Positions 35,001 to 49,852 of a DNA stretch of 64,000 nucleotides are shown here, piece after piece; positions within the stretch are counted from its first letter, which is position 1, and every line of letters begins with the position of its first letter. The notes beneath the pieces were generated by a model. That model was not told the origin of the DNA. It did no database searches and saw nothing but the letters and a program-made list of their open reading frames with translations. The position numbers and the translations under genes are program-made. Origin of the DNA: Paramecium sonneborni (taxonomy: Eukaryota > Ciliophora > Oligohymenophorea > Peniculida > Parameciidae); assembly GCA_905182985.1 (NCBI GenBank), contig CAJJDN010000016.1:705861-769860 (forward strand), given 5' to 3'.

Positions 35001-38000
35001 TTTTAAAACATTCAAAGTATTCTTAGCATTAATCATTATTAATTTCCAATTTTGATCAACCACCTTAAATCTTTTTGATTCTAAGGGTAATTATTTTATG
35101 ATATCTTAACTATCAAAAATAGGTTACAAATACATCCAATTTACTTATACTTTAGCCCAAACTTCAAGAATATCACTAACTTTTTTTAAAGTACTGTTCC
35201 AATCATTAAGAAGTCCTTCAAAAGGTTTTTTAAATGGTGAAAAAAGCATAGCTTATGTATTTACAATATGTTCATCTAAAGTATTGCCTATATCATCAAA
35301 TCCTCTAATAATAAATGAAATATTCTTGTATCCAGCAACATCAAAATTAATTTGTTCCCATTAACCCATCATAGAATTAAGCATAGTTTCTATTTGAAAT
35401 TCTTTATAAGCTCTTTCTCCTATTTCCATACAATCTTCAACAATCTTCATTAATCCCATATCAACAGCTTTTGTAAATGTAAATCCTGGAACTGGTTTAA
35501 CTTCTTATCCTAATTTTTAAGAGACTTATTCCCAATGCCTTTCTTTCATACCCTATTTTCTTAATGCAACCATTAATGGAACTTTTGGTTTGAATTCTTC
35601 CAAAAAAGAACGAACATTTTAACCAATTTTTAAAACTGGTTAAATATCTTTATCACTAAAATTTTTATTAACTAATGCTGTTGTCTTATAAGCTTCTTCC
35701 ATAAACTTCTCACAATAATCTGCATCTAATTTTTCAAAATCATCATTTCTCCAATGTTCAATATTTTTAAACCATTAATTAGTAGTCAACCATAAATCTG
35801 AATATGGTCTGAATTCTTTTACCATTTATTAAATTACACTATAATCTGTCTATTCCATTTCAAATAATAATTCTCTAGAATTAAATTGTCTAGCATTCTC
35901 TTAGAACTTTTATAATTGATCATTGATTCCTCTCACTCTCTAAGCTACACTCTCATGATCATCCATATTTTAATATGAATAGAATGTTGATATTGTTATT
36001 TATAATGATTTCACTTATTCTAAAAAGAAATCCTACTCTTATTTCATCTTATCTTAGAATAGACCCTTTTCTTTTTCTAATGCTTATGATCTTATTTCTA
36101 CTAATTCCATTATTTCTTTTGGTCCTCCATAAACTTACCATCTTCTTTGAATATCTTCAATTTAAAATCTAACTTTAAATGGTTCTAATAAATCATATAA
36201 TTCACATGATTTATCTATATCTTCTTTCACTTTTTCCAATTCAAGTGGTAAATTTACCATATATTATTTGATTTCTGTCAATTTTTCTATATCTACTGGA
36301 GGTTCATTTAATCTCAATTTCACTTTCTAAATTTCATCATACAATAATAATGTTGATTATTTTACTCTCTTTACAATTACTTCTATCAACAATTTGTATA
36401 ATTGTTGATATTTACCTGTCAATAATTAACTAATTTCTTTGCAATTAACTTTGAAACATCCTACTTGTATTTAATCAGGTATCTATAATTTCAATTTCTC
36501 TTCTTTTTTTTATAACTCTAATACTTCATCTCTTATTAATTCTGTTTCCTTTGGTTTTTCTTCATTATCAACTGTTTTTATATATTCTTCAGGTCTTATC
36601 ATTAAAATTTCTTTGTAAACTTAAAAACATTTCAAATATTCATCTAATGCAACAAGTGATTTATCTAAATGTTCACTTAAGGCATCAAATAATTTATTAA
36701 CCCAAATATTTTCATCAAAAAAATACGGATCTTAATTACCAAAAGGATCATTGGTAATCTAAGACTTTTAAGGTACCTTATAATACATTTCAGATCTTGT
36801 TCCTTTAAATATTTCTTTCATTAATTTTGGTTCTAAATCTGGAATCTTAGCTAAATCTTCTAATGCCCTATTAAATATTATCAAAATTGTTGTTGAATAA
36901 TTTCTAATCATTGTTGAATAACAGAAATTATCTTCATTAATTGCTTTAAGTAATTCAATTGTAAATAATGGTTTTACTGCTCTGGGATCATAAAAACTAT
37001 CAGGATTCTTGTAACTTAAAACTAATCCATCAGCAAATTCATTTATTACATCATCTGGTCCATTAATAATAACCTTTGTAGGTATATAATTTCTAATATA
37101 TTTATCATAATTGTTAAATGACTTTTATGATAAATTTAAAATAGCATCTTAAATCATAAGTCTTACACAACCAAAGAATTTCTTTAGTCTTCCTTTATCA
37201 TAATTAGCTCTATCAGTTTCTTTTAAATTAAACCATTTTTGAGCTACTTTATTTTTATCTTTATCAAATTCTTTCTCTTTTTCTTTTGGTTTTTCTTTAT
37301 CCTCTTTTTCTTTATTATCTTTCTCCTTATCCTTTTAAAGTTATTCCTTATCTCCAAATTATTTTATAATAATTTTTTCAACATCTTCCATAAAGTCTTT
37401 TCTCAATTTGCTCATTGATGTTACTAGTTGTGAATCATTATTTTATTTAAATTCATCTAATTTATATGGTGGTTAACTTTAACCATTGATATAAAAATAT
37501 TCTAATTCTTATAATTAATTGCATTTTTCAGTTATCAACTATAAACATCTAACTGATTCTGGACTAGCCATAATACTATTTAACAAAAATTCTTTAAAAA
37601 TTTCAGTGAAGCTTTTAGGTTCATTAAAAAATACTTCATGTGGAGTCCACATATAAATTTCTTTAGCTCCTTTCTTAGCTTCTAATTCTAACATCCCATA
37701 ATACTTAGGATCTTTTTTAATTGAAACTTCTGGTAGTATTAAACCATGTGGTACAAGATCTGTTGGATTAGCTGTTAAATGATAATCAAAAAGGATTCTA
37801 TTCATTAACAATTAATAATCAATAGCAGCATCCATCATTAACGCAGTTATTTCACTAAATTCAAGTTTCTTATTTTTTCTTATTAAATCTTCAATTTTCT
37901 TTTTTTAATCATTAGGCATATCTGGAAGATGTTCTCTAGGCATACATTAAATGAAAGCACTCTTCTTTAATAATGAATGTGCTACAATTCTATGATACCA

Positions 38001-38569
38001 TGCTTATGCAAATCTATCAGCCCATTTGTAATGATTTTCATGATCAAAACACAAATAAACTCTTGGTATCAAACGTTTACCTAAAGATGGTAATATACAT
38101 TTAAACTTTCTCTTTTCTTCATCATATCCAATCACTTACCCTCTTTCAAATGTACCATTGTTCTCGTTACAAATTACAATCTTTGCTGTAACTTCATAGG
38201 GTTACTCATCAAATAGTACATTTTCAAATTCTATTCTATCATCCACAAACACTTGTTCCAATCCAACATCATCATGTATTTGTAACGGAAGCTATCTTAA
38301 GTGTTAAGTTGGATCATTAAAATCAACTCCCTAAACTTATTTTAGATGCTTACTTTACTCAACAGCAATTGTTATAAATCAATTGAGCTATTATCATCTC
38401 TTTTCTGAATAAAATATTCCTCTTTACTTAAAGCCACTTTTTAATTGGCATTTGGATCGTAATCTTCCTCTATTGGCTTCTCTTATTTATGAAGAATTCT
38501 ATATTGAAATCGTTCCTTGCTAAATTTAAATTAAGCCTTCTTTGAAGGAGAACCCATTAGATTTGACAT
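26082..38569 (-). CDS. Axonemal inner-arm dynein heavy chain (DNAH1-like)
   Basis: About 12.5 kb, roughly 4100 aa, including short introns such as 38331-38353 and one near 26225-26249; others were not all mapped. N-terminal part: [18 protein letters not shown] and [20 protein letters not shown] resemble the DNAH1 N-terminal region. Motor: AAA1 P-loop [14 protein letters not shown] (about 34,100-34,140) with ACFDEFNRI and [17 protein letters not shown]2 [14 protein letters not shown] (about 33,260-33,290); AAA3 [13 protein letters not shown] (about 32,230-32,265); AAA4 LLGVGGSGR (about 31,170-31,200). The stalk coiled coil and microtubule-binding tip fall around 29.6-30.6 kb. The C-terminus [15 protein letters not shown] and [13 protein letters not shown] is the usual dynein cap. 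All four P-loops look intact. Works with p28, encoded 8 kb away, in single-headed inner arms. Confidence 0.9.
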
Positions 38570-39013
38570 ATTTAATAATAAATTAATAAATAATTATTAT
38601 GCTTCTATCCTTTCAGCTTATTAACTAAGTTCTCATTTTACGTAATTAGTATTATTTTATTTGTCTACCCCTAAATCAAAATAAATTCTCATTATAATTT
38701 CAATTTCTTAGATTGTACTTTGTTTTGAAAAATAAGTATCTCAATTAAGATTTTAAAGATTGTTGTAATCAATCTAGTAATAAGTAATAATTAGGTTTAA
38801 AAAACCTAATTTAGTTATTTTATTCCTAATTTAAATACAATCAACAGAAAGATGAATTTTTGAATAAATTTTAATTTTATAAACAGTATATAAATTAAAA
38901 GTATTTTTCATAAATAAATGTAATAATCTGATCGAGGAATTGTTCAAACAGAGAGATAATCTTATAAATAATTACCATTAATCACTAAATGTAGACAATC
39001 AATAAAAAGCATT

Positions 39014-39246
39014 ATGTCAGATGCAGAAATGTTAAAAAAATCTGTAAGTTTTGAAATTATCTATTAAAGTCAGTTAATAATGATCGATGTTTAAAACCTC
39101 TAGGTTAACAAATATTAAGAAAGGAATTAAAGATTCACTCTTCAATTATAGAATTTAAACAGAACTTTAAAAATATGTTGACTAATTCGAAATATGGTTT
39201 ACAATATATGAAAAGAAGAGTTTTTCCTAAACTATAACCACTTTGA
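39014..39246 (+). CDS. Small ORF, structure uncertain
   Basis: Minimal model: ATG at 39014, one 26-nt intron (39044-39069, ends AAG), 68 aa starting MSDAEMLKKSSVNNDRCLKP. An alternative splices out 19 nt (about 39193-39211), continuing in a frame that stays open to beyond 39,450 (KYEEFFLNYNHFDQILLFK... REYLKKLLQYKSQSQ). I cannot choose between them. No family recognised. The flanking intervals 38570-39013 and 39247-39715 hold no other supported gene. Confidence 0.3.
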
Positions 39247-39715
39247 TTAAATATTACTATTTAAATTTAATGAAAAATAAAATAGATCTAAGAGCTTCCC
39301 TTCATATTTTTTGTAAGTTATTTTAATACAATTATTTTTAGTTTTTATATTCTGCTTGATAATAAGAGAGTACCTTAAAAAATTACTCTAATATAAATCC
39401 TAATCTTAATTAATACGTTTACAAGGTTTCTCTGGTGAAGAAAATTCGAATGATAAGTAAATGTTAGTGTTTCAGCTGTTGTGTCAATATAATTTGTTTA
39501 TTGCATTTTATATTATAAAGATTCAAAGTGCTATCTAAATTCTGATGCTGTCTTATAAAAAATTGAATAAAGGAAATAATAATCACAATAAAATTAAATA
39601 TAGATTTAACCACTTAATTAAAAAAATAAAATAAGAATAAAATTTATGTAAATTAAATGGTATGAGGATAAACTTCATTAAGCATGAAATTTAATAAAAA
39701 TACATATAAGATTAT

Positions 39716-42700
39716 TCAATTATTTTTCTTAAACTCAACTTTCATTAGTTTTCCCATATCAATAATTTATTCTTAAACAAAGACAATCTAAATTATAAAT
39801 ATTAATTACTTTTTCCTCTATTTTTTATATGAGTTCTTTCTCTTTAATACCTTTATTGCTATCTAAATCGACCAATTCTCTAGCTTAATTAAAAGGAACC
39901 CAACAAAGATCTTCTTCTTTCAATTTTTGATCAACATAACTTTCAATTCCTGAATATTCAGTTTTCTCTTTCCATTTTAAATAAGCAAAGAAATGAACAT
40001 AATTCCACATATAATGATTCATTTTAATATGTTCTCTAAAACCTCCATTACTTTTTGATTGTAATCGATCAAATTCAGCTCTAATAATTATTAACTATAA
40101 TAATAATACTTTAAGTTTCCACATACAAAACAATTGTCAACCATATCATTTAATTTATTACCTTCTTCTTCTCTTAAACTTCCGAATGTATCAATAATAA
40201 TACCAGCCACTATATTAAGCATAATTACACCTAAAATAATATTGCTGACTTCATCAAAGAAAAACCTACCAACACCTAATTCTCTTGCAACATTATTTAT
40301 ATCTAGTTCTTACTAAACATAATCTCCTATTGAACCTCTAAAAGTCCATTCTATATTCATCATAAAACAATATAATAAAGTATCACAATATCCTGCAAAC
40401 TCATTCGATAATCTCCAATATGCAAAAATTGTAAATACATAAACCAATAAAAAAAGTAAGAAAAATGTCAAAATTAATTAGGTTCTAGGTCTGTATACTG
40501 ATAAAATAATATTTTTAAGTGTTGGATATCTGAATAGAATTTCAGTTAAATGAAATATAAAAAATAAAGGGTGATAGAAGGTTCCTAAAATTGCAAATAA
40601 ACCATAAGCAATGTAATACATAACTTCTACTTCTTGTAGAAAACTTAAAATAGTTTAAATGAATTTATAAAACATATCTATTAAAATAAATAAAGGATTT
40701 GGATCTTGATTATCAAATAACCCTTTTTATAGCCAAGCTCTTTTTAGAATTAAAGGAGCATTTTTTAGTAAATAAAACGAAACAACAAATAATGATAAAC
40801 CAGTCATAACAATACCAATAATATAAATGATAGTCTTAGTAACCATAGGATTAAAATTTTCATATTAACTAAAAAAAATGTAATCTTAAACTCTATCTCC
40901 AACTGATCCATCAAAACTAAAAAGTATAAATAAATTTAAAAATAAAGTTAAGAAGAATGCTAATTCTCTCCATAATTTCACATAATCAGTAAGTAAAGCT
41001 AAATATTTTTATCTATCAAATAATCTCTTTAAATATTCTTCATGTTTACAAACTTCAATTAATGTAGGAGCTACTTACATTAATCCTTAAACTTTAGATT
41101 ATGTAGTACTTCTATCTACCTGATCATGAAATAGAATCTTCTATTCTTTAGGCAAATATTTTGTTGATGGCAATTTTATAAAATAAACAACTTCAAGATT
41201 ATCATCATGCATAACATCTATATGTGCGCTATTCTCTAAATAAAAGTTTATAGCTAACTGTAAATCTTGTCTATATTATTCCTCTTTTATTCTTTATTTC
41301 TCCTCTTCAGACATATCTGGTTAGATTTAATTATTTTTAAACTAATCTGTTGCTAAATTTTTCATTGAATTTAAAGTTCCAAATAAATTTCTAATCAAAG
41401 CAATCGTAAATTGTATTAACATATATATAAAAGAATCCTTAAATATTTACCAAACTTCGTTACTTGTTTGTGTTTTTAATATCTTTCTTTTATGCATTCT
41501 TGTAATTTTTATTATTGGACTTACAATATAAGGATCACATTCCATATAATAACTCATTAAGAAAAATAATAAAAATCCATTTTATAATATAGTTTCAAAA
41601 TAAGGAAACTATTAAGATAGTTATTTTATTCTATCATATTTACTTTCTTTCATTTTTCTTAATTAATATGGATCAATTGATAAATGCTCTAGTGCTTCAA
41701 TTTCATATTTATCACCATAAATTTTTACAAATTTATTATATTCATTTACACAATGTTTTTCCAATAAATTAATTGGTAAATTTCTCATAATTCTTTTTAA
41801 AATAGGATTATTTTAATTTATCTCACTTCCTTCTAATAGACTCATAATTAAATTTAATATTTTATTCATTAATCTACAAATTTGCCATCTTTGTAATGGT
41901 TAATTCAAAAGAGATTTTCTTTTTCCAATTTATTCAATTTCATCAGGTGGAGATAAGATTTCTTATTAGGCAAATAAATCAGCTGCAATATCCAAAAATT
42001 TAGATTCAGAAATAGCTTTCTAATTATCTGAACAAGGTCCTTAAACTAATTCATTTAAAGTATCCAAACATTTTAACATATTATCATAATTTTTTTAAAT
42101 TCTACCATCATAATAATAAGTTTTAAATAGATCAGTAATTGCATTAGTTAAATCATAATTATTTTTAGAATTAGTTTATTCTCTAAAATAGTTTTAAAGC
42201 TTTCTATAATGACCTTCAACAGCATTTTATAAGAATGTCAACACTTCTAAAACTAAACTTAAATCTTCTTAAAATTCATTATAATCTATTTATAATAAAC
42301 CTGCAGATTCATCTTCCGATCCCCCTTTAGATTTAGATAAGATTTCTAAATTTTCAATTTGTTTTCTGATTATAAAATATATTTTTTAGAAAATATTTTC
42401 AGATTAACTGAAATTTATCATAAAACTATATATAGTTCCTTATACTTGTTCATTTCCTCCATCTAATAATGTATTAATAAATTAAAGAAATGACTATTTT
42501 TAATATAATAAATATAATTACCATCATTAATTTCTTATCTTAATTATTTTCACTTAAAACTAATAAAACCATTTAAGTAGCTCCTAATTTATCAAATAAA
42601 CTTTGCATTTCTACTTTTCTTGCTGGATCAGTATCAATAATTTTTTTTAAAATATGTAATAATGTTTATATAGATCCTTTACAATTAGGATCTGAAAAAG

Positions 42701-45700
42701 CAGATTAGAGATAAGATATTAATTTTCTAGATATGCTTTTAACATCAGGTTTATTAGTTAAATTCTTACTAAATTCTGGTTTTAATAAACTAGATATATT
42801 TAAAATGGCATTAGCAATAGTTTCTCTTTCTTTTTCAGCTTCTTTTATAAATTAATCTTTATTTAATAATTCTTTTAAAAATTATTTCCACAATTTTTCA
42901 ACCTTATTAGATTTTTTAGAATCATAACCTTCTAATAAATTTTCTTCACTTTCATCTTTTTCTTTCTCTTTCTCTGCAAATACATGTACTTTCTTTTTAT
43001 TTGGCAAATATTTTTTACTTGACTTTTGCACAAGTTACTCATCAGGATTACTAAATTATTTTGATGTTAAACTGCTTTTTTTTGAATGATATCCTCCTCC
43101 AATTATTTCAATTACAGGTTTCGGATTAAGAGTATTATCATTATTATCTAAATCAACTTTATTTTCTTCTTAATCTACATCTATTAAAGAGTCTAATTTA
43201 ATCTTTACTTAATTCCAAAGGGGATCATCTTTTTAACTTACTGTTTTTTCATAAAAGTTTTTACAAAATGTTTATAAACACCTAACTACCAATTTTGCAT
43301 CTTCACTAGTTGTTATTATTGGATAAAGAATATTTGATTCTGATGTTAATATTTTTACTTTCTTTAACCATTCTTATATATATTTTTCAATTATCTATAA
43401 ATCTTTTCTTAAATCTTATTTCTCAATATTTTTTAAGAATCTATCATGATAAGCCAAAACAAATGGAAATAATCCATAAATATGATAAGTTTTTAAATCT
43501 TGAGTGAATAATTATAAATCAGTAATCTTATCAAGTCTGTTAATTTCAAAAGTTATAAAATCTATGATTTATTATCGACAATGAAATAATTAAGAATGTT
43601 ATACTTGTCCTCTTTCAGATGAAATATGAACCAATCTTAAAAATTCAATTACTTATAATTTAATTAATGTAATTCCTTTCATTTTTTCATTACTATCTAA
43701 ATATTAAATTTGAGATTTCGTTGTTATAGGCATTTTTACAAATGCATCACTAGAACATAATATTTCAAGAAGATAAGCTGCTGTAAATAATCTTTTTAAT
43801 TTACTTACACTTATGTTAAAATTCTTTTTAACATCTTCTTCCTTTGTATTTGAATTATATTTTCTTTTTTCTACATTATTTAAAGTAGTTTATATTAGAA
43901 TATCTAATAATTATGCATGATAATAAAATGGTTCATCTCGAAATGTATCTCTATAATCTATTTCTCTAAGTTTATCAACAAATTTTAAATCAGGTTCTTA
44001 AATAGGATCATCTAAAAATAATTTTAAATCAGTGTTTCTTGATCCATCACAATACAATATTTTAATATCTTTTTCTCCAAATTCTATTGGCAATAGACTA
44101 TTTTATATTAAAATTTAATTATCAAAAATATAACTTTGTTGATAAATCATTAATGATTAAAATACTTTTAAAAATCTCTTTTGTCTTCCCTCTTTAAGTA
44201 TAAGTTATAAAATTATATCTATTACTTATTAATTTACTTTTTAAACAAGTAAAATCTTATTATTTTAAAATATAGCTTCAATTAATTCTAATTAACCTAG
44301 ATCATATTACATATGTCTAAAAAAATTTAAATATTCATAAAGTATAATTTAATTTTCATTATTATTAAAACAAAAGTTTTTAAGAACTTCAAAAGCAAGT
44401 CTAAAAAAATCAATCATAACAATTTTTTTATCTTCTTCTAATTCTCTATCCATAATATATTCATGAATATATCTTAAACCATTAGGCAATAAATTAACTA
44501 CTGCAATATGTGCTCCTAAATTTGCATACAATTATTATTTCTTAGGATCAATCACATCTAATGTTGAAATTAATTCGTTATCCTCTAATTTTATTTCACT
44601 TTTTAATCCATGATAAAAACTTGTTAAGTATTTCTATGCCTATTGAAAATCAACATTAATTCGATCTTCAAATATATAACTAGACATCCATGAATCTAAA
44701 CGATCATTTAAAGTTTAGAATTTTTCCAAATTCATTGTTATATATTTATGTAATATTGTCTTTTCAGTATCAAAAATTACTTACATATTTAACATATTTC
44801 TTTTAAATTCTTCTTTTTATGTAAATAATCTTAATAACAATTAAAGACATCTTTTTTCAAGTTCTTTATCTTTTACATGATAAAATGTATGTAAAAATGT
44901 TGGTAACAAACTTGCCACTGGTTAATCATTTGGATTCAAATCACCTAATGCTAAACTTAAATATTAATCTAAATCTAAAATTTCTGGAATTTTAGGATTA
45001 TTGATATAATTATAAAATCTGGTTTTTGGCTTTTCTTCTTATTTATTTATTTTCATTAAATTTTTGGTAAATGATGTTAAACTTATTTCTTCTTTTACAG
45101 GTTCATCAATCTCTTTTATGCCAGTTTAAGCTAAATTTGGAAGTAATCCTTATGCATGATTTTTTAACAATCTTTAAATAATTAATAGATTTTTTTGTCT
45201 TTAATTTAATTCTTCGTATTTTTTTCTATGACCAGGAGGCTTTTTTTTATTTTCTTTTTTTAAATACTCACTATAAGCAACAGGATTATTTTCAATATGA
45301 TCTCCTTATAAAACATATATTTTAAAAAATACAATACAATTTTACATCATAAAATCTTATCTTAGATCTAATAAATATTCCATAAAATCACATATCTTAA
45401 TTTTTAATTAAACTTCATTTTCAACAAATTTAGGATCCAAAAAATTCATTGTTTACATAATTGAAGCTAATTTTAAATATCCTCTCATAACAGGATTTAA
45501 ATATGTATTTTAATCATTAGATGTTTAACTTTCTCCTCTTTATTCTTCATTATCATCTTCTTCTTTATTTTTTTTTTTCAATAGATTCATAAAATTTGGT
45601 GCACTTAACTTATGAATATTTTATTTATCTTATAATTTTTATTAAACTTTTTGTCTTTCTGTTTAACAATGAGCTTAAATTAAATTAAGTTCATATTTTT

Positions 45701-48700
45701 CATATGTAAATATATCTAAACAAGATTTAACCATTGATTAAATGAACATTTATGGTCTTAAATTAGTTTATAATGTATCTCCTAATGAATAATCTAAAAC
45801 CCAAATTAAATTCAATTTCATAATCTTATCCAAAATCCTCATAGTATTTAAAATCAATTCTTCTTTTAAAAAATCAAAACCTTATTAATTTTAATTCCTT
45901 TTAGAATCTCTTTCATCACCACCTTAATTATTAGGTGCAGGACACATTACTTAATATATTTCATCTCCTTTCTCATTAACATAATTCATTAAATTCTAAA
46001 CTAGATCTTTATATGTATTCAATTCCTAAACATTTGAAGATCCAGCATTTGTTGAACTCTTAAAAAGAATATAATCTTTTGGTTTATCACATTCACTAAA
46101 TAATTAACACATAATAGGTGCTCTCTTTATTCTTAAAGGTTCTTAATCTATATATAATGTTAATGCTAATCTAGCAAAGCCAGGTTATAAATCTAAATAT
46201 TTAGAGTCAATAGGATTTTTAAACCAAATATTTCTAAACAAAAAAGATTTTTCAAATTAAGCACCTAATTCATTCTTCCAAGAATAATTTCTTCCTAATG
46301 CAACTTCTGAAAAAAAAGTGATTTGTTCAATAATATACATAAATTTATCCCTTGAACTTTTATTTACATCTCTAATATCACAATCTTATGGAATAATTAA
46401 CTAACCAGCTTTTGATGTTAATCTTACAGTACCATCATTACTTTTACTTTCTTCAGCTTTTGTTTCAACTCCCAATTTTGGTTATTTTGTATTATTTTTT
46501 TTGTATAATTTAAATATATTTTCTTAATTTATTTATATTGGTGATTCTGAATGACTACATATATTTCTTAAAAATTTCAAATAATAAGAATTATTTTTAG
46601 CTTCATCATCCCATAATAAGTTTATAAAATATTCAATTAAAGGAACAGGTTTTTTCATTATTTTTTCATGTTATTTTATCTCTATTTAATCTTCTTTATC
46701 ATCAAATTAATATAAGTTAATTAATATTTTTATTTAGTCATTTTCATTTTCATTTTCTTCATAGAATTCAATTTTAATGTCTTCACTTAATTTAAATAAT
46801 AAATATTTATTATTAGCTACAATATTAATAACAGCTTCAATTGCTTTTGGTAAATATTTTGTATGTAATTAAAAATAAGGTATTAAATCATAAGTATAAA
46901 TTTGATTCTCTTTATTTAATTTACATACAGATCCTAAAAATTAATAGATTTAATCAATTAATTCAACTTTAGATTTAACATAATTATAATATTATGTTTT
47001 TAATGTATTTTCTGTTTTATATTCATGCATCATCAAAGCTTTATCTTCAAAAATTATATTACTTTCAACTTAAAAAATATTTTTTTATTATCTATCATTT
47101 TTTTCTGCATCAATTTCAATCTTTTAATAAAATTCTAATTCTCCTTTAGTAATAATTCTTTCTAAAATTTTGATTAAAATATCAATATAAAATTATTCTC
47201 TCATTAATTTTTATCTATATTGATTGATAGCTCCAAATTATTATTCTGCAGATGTTGTATAAGATTTATTATTAACAAAATTTTCTAATTCTGCAATACA
47301 ACTTTTTAATTATTAAAATACACCAAACCATTTCCTTTTAGAAGAGAAGTTATCAATTCCAGGATATTTTGGATCTTAAATTTAGATAACAAATTTAGCT
47401 AATCTTCTAAAACAAGATTATAAGAATTAGATTTCCCAAACTTCATTTTTAGTAGCCATATGAATTTTAAATACAGCATGTTCAGTTTTTTCATTAGGTG
47501 CTTTTAATATTGGAATATATTCATGATTTTATTTATCACTTTAAAAATCCATCCAATTTTAACTTTATCTATTTTATAAATAAGTATAACTTCCTCCTTT
47601 TAAATATTTTTAATTAGGTTGTGTTTTAAGATCCACAAAAGTGAAAATAGTTGATTTATCAAGTTCTTAAGTAAGACGATATTTATATTATTACTTTTTA
47701 TTTTATTTATTATTTTTATCTCCTTAAATTTCTGAAACACTTAAATAATATCCAGTTGTTACATTCTTTAATCTATATCCAGCCTCATATTTAACAAATC
47801 CTCCTTAAAGGAATTCTTCTCCTTCAATTTACCATAATCCATTTGTACTACCTTAATATCCTTAAGCACTCTCTGTTTAAGACTTTGCAATAGCAACATA
47901 TAAATTATTAATAGATAACCATTCAGATAGATGATAGAATGTAAAATTTGCTTTATCTACTGCTTCTTTATGCTTTTACACTGAAAGTGTAGCTTCAGCT
48001 TCACTATGATAAAGCCATATACAATCTCCTACTCTTAGATTTCTAGAATTTTCAGAAATGTATTATTAAAACAAAACTATTTTCCAAGAATGAGATTATT
48101 CAACACTAGCATTTATTTCTCTCTTTTATATATGTTCCGATTTTTAAGAAGCATTACCTTTTATTTCTGAAATCTCTAACAATGAACAATTAATAAAGGC
48201 AAATCTATTTGAAATTGGCATAGCTCTTGTTATTGCACACATTTCACCTGCATTTACATCTTATTCACCATGACTTTAATACATATATGCAGGTACTATT
48301 TTAAATACTGTGTAATCACTTGAAAAATCATCTAATTTTATCAAATAATTTTGATTTTCTAATTATGCTTCATTATCATGACAGGCTAAAAATCTACCAC
48401 TTGCTATATGTAATAATTAAAAAGGTTAATGATATGTTAATTTTTAACATCTTGATTTATCAATTGCATCAATATTTTGTTTATACTCATTCATTAATTA
48501 ACTTAGCTCTTCATTCATTCTTTATGTTGGCATTTTCATCTTATCCTAAATTTCAAATTTATTATTTTTACATCTTTATTATCCTTTTCTCCAGACTTAA
48601 TATCAGTTACATTATTATCTTATAAAATACGAGTCTTAACTGTATCAGAAACCCTAGGTAATACTTAAAATAAGCATTTGTAAAAAGAATCATTATCTAA

Positions 48701-48893
48701 GCCATCAAATGTTTTTCTTTTATATTATTCTTTTATACTTTTTTTATTCTTTATGTACAAAGTTTTTTAAAAATACTTCTGGTTTTAAAAATCCATCAGA
48801 AAATAAGAATGCATTTTGATCAACAAAATCTGATATTGCAATTATTGAACCAAATGTGACCAATGTCTAATCTATCTATTCATCTTCGTCCAT
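39716..48893 (-). CDS. IP3-receptor-like intracellular Ca2+ release channel
   Basis: About 9.2 kb, close to 3000 aa. ATG at 48,891-48,893 (MDEDEQIDQTLVTFGSIIAI); last intron about 39,798-39,819; stop TGA 39,716-39,718. The N-terminal ligand-binding/MIR region includes FDGLDNDSFYKCLFQVLP and the IP3R signature SWKIVLF. A long armadillo-like solenoid follows. The C-terminal channel has several hydrophobic helices, a pore segment EWTFRGSIGDYVQ, the last helix IILGVIMLNIVAGIIIDTFG, and the family's Cys/His linker CFVCGN...FREHIKMNHYMWNY, ending KWKEKTEYSGIESYVDQKL. IP3 receptors release Ca2+ from ER or alveolar stores. The pore filter is GSIGD where vertebrate IP3R has GGGVGD. Paramecium is known to have many such CRC proteins. 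Internal introns were not all mapped. Confidence 0.88.
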
Positions 48894-49030
48894 TTTTTTA
48901 TAATTATAATAATTAATTGTTTGAATAAATTCTTCAAATGAATAAATATCAAATTATCAAATACAATAATTTATTATTTAAGGTTTCATATATTATATAA
49001 TTTAATACCAAGAATATTTAAAATTATTAA

Positions 49031-49795
49031 TCAAATTCTTCCTTTTTATGGCATTAAAAATGATTAAAGAAGATCTATTTCTTATTTTTTTTAAGTTTTA
49101 TTTAATTTCAACTCCTAATTATTTTAATTTTCAGGTCCAAATTTTTATTTTGTATTTTATAATGATTAATTAGTTGAATTATTAGGAATTTGAATTTATT
49201 ATTAATTTTGAATATTAGTTTCTATATGACCTCCTAAGTATTATTCTATTTACTGAGTTTCTTAGAATTCTTAATCCTTAATTTCAATTTGAGGAATTGC
49301 TTCTTGAGCTAGAATATTTACTTTAGAGAGATATAACTTAAATTAAATAATAAAATATAAACTTCCATTTCTTATCTTAATTTTAAATTTTCTTCTTATA
49401 ATTCTTTTTTTTCTTTTGAATTTTCTTGAGGGAAGTTCTTAATTAAAAATTCATTATAGTTAATTTTTTGATTAATAGTTTATTGTATTACTAATTTCAT
49501 TTATTTATTTCCTTCATCATAAGTCTTAAACAATTAAATAATATATTATCTAAATTCTAAATCTCTTGATTAAGCTTATTTACTTAGGAATATATTAAAT
49601 AAATGTTACTTTGCTATTTTAATAGTTTCTAATTCTCTTTGATTGTTAGATTAATAATTTTGATTAGCTTTTTCAAATAATTAATTTCTTTAATTCATTT
49701 TATCCGTGATTGCCTATCTATCTCTCTGTCTATTAAGTAATCTAATTAAGAAATTACAATCTCTCAATGATAGTTTCTAAAGATTCTTGGTTCAT
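49031..49795 (-). CDS. Coiled-coil, Gln-rich protein of unknown function
   Basis: Spliced 711 nt, 236 aa, introns 49337-49362 (starts GTT, ends AAG) and 49730-49757. Start MNQESLETIIERLQRDRQAI, then a long charged helix (LFEKANQNYQSNNQRELETI, KNFPQENSKEKKELQEENLK) and a Gln/Asn-rich tail (LGGHIETNIQNQQQIQIP). Heptad-like spacing suggests a coiled coil from about 10 to 140. No enzyme motif, signal peptide or membrane segment. Possibly cytoskeletal. It sits upstream of, and is tandem with, the IP3R-like gene. Confidence 0.55.
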
Positions 49796-49852
49796 AAAAT
49801 TAATTAATATTTTTATTGATTAAAAAAGGGAATGAAATCTATATATTAAGAC

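Noticed and set aside
48320..48625. 101-codon plus-strand ORF
   Set aside because: Antisense to the IP3R-like gene, which is well supported on the minus strand.
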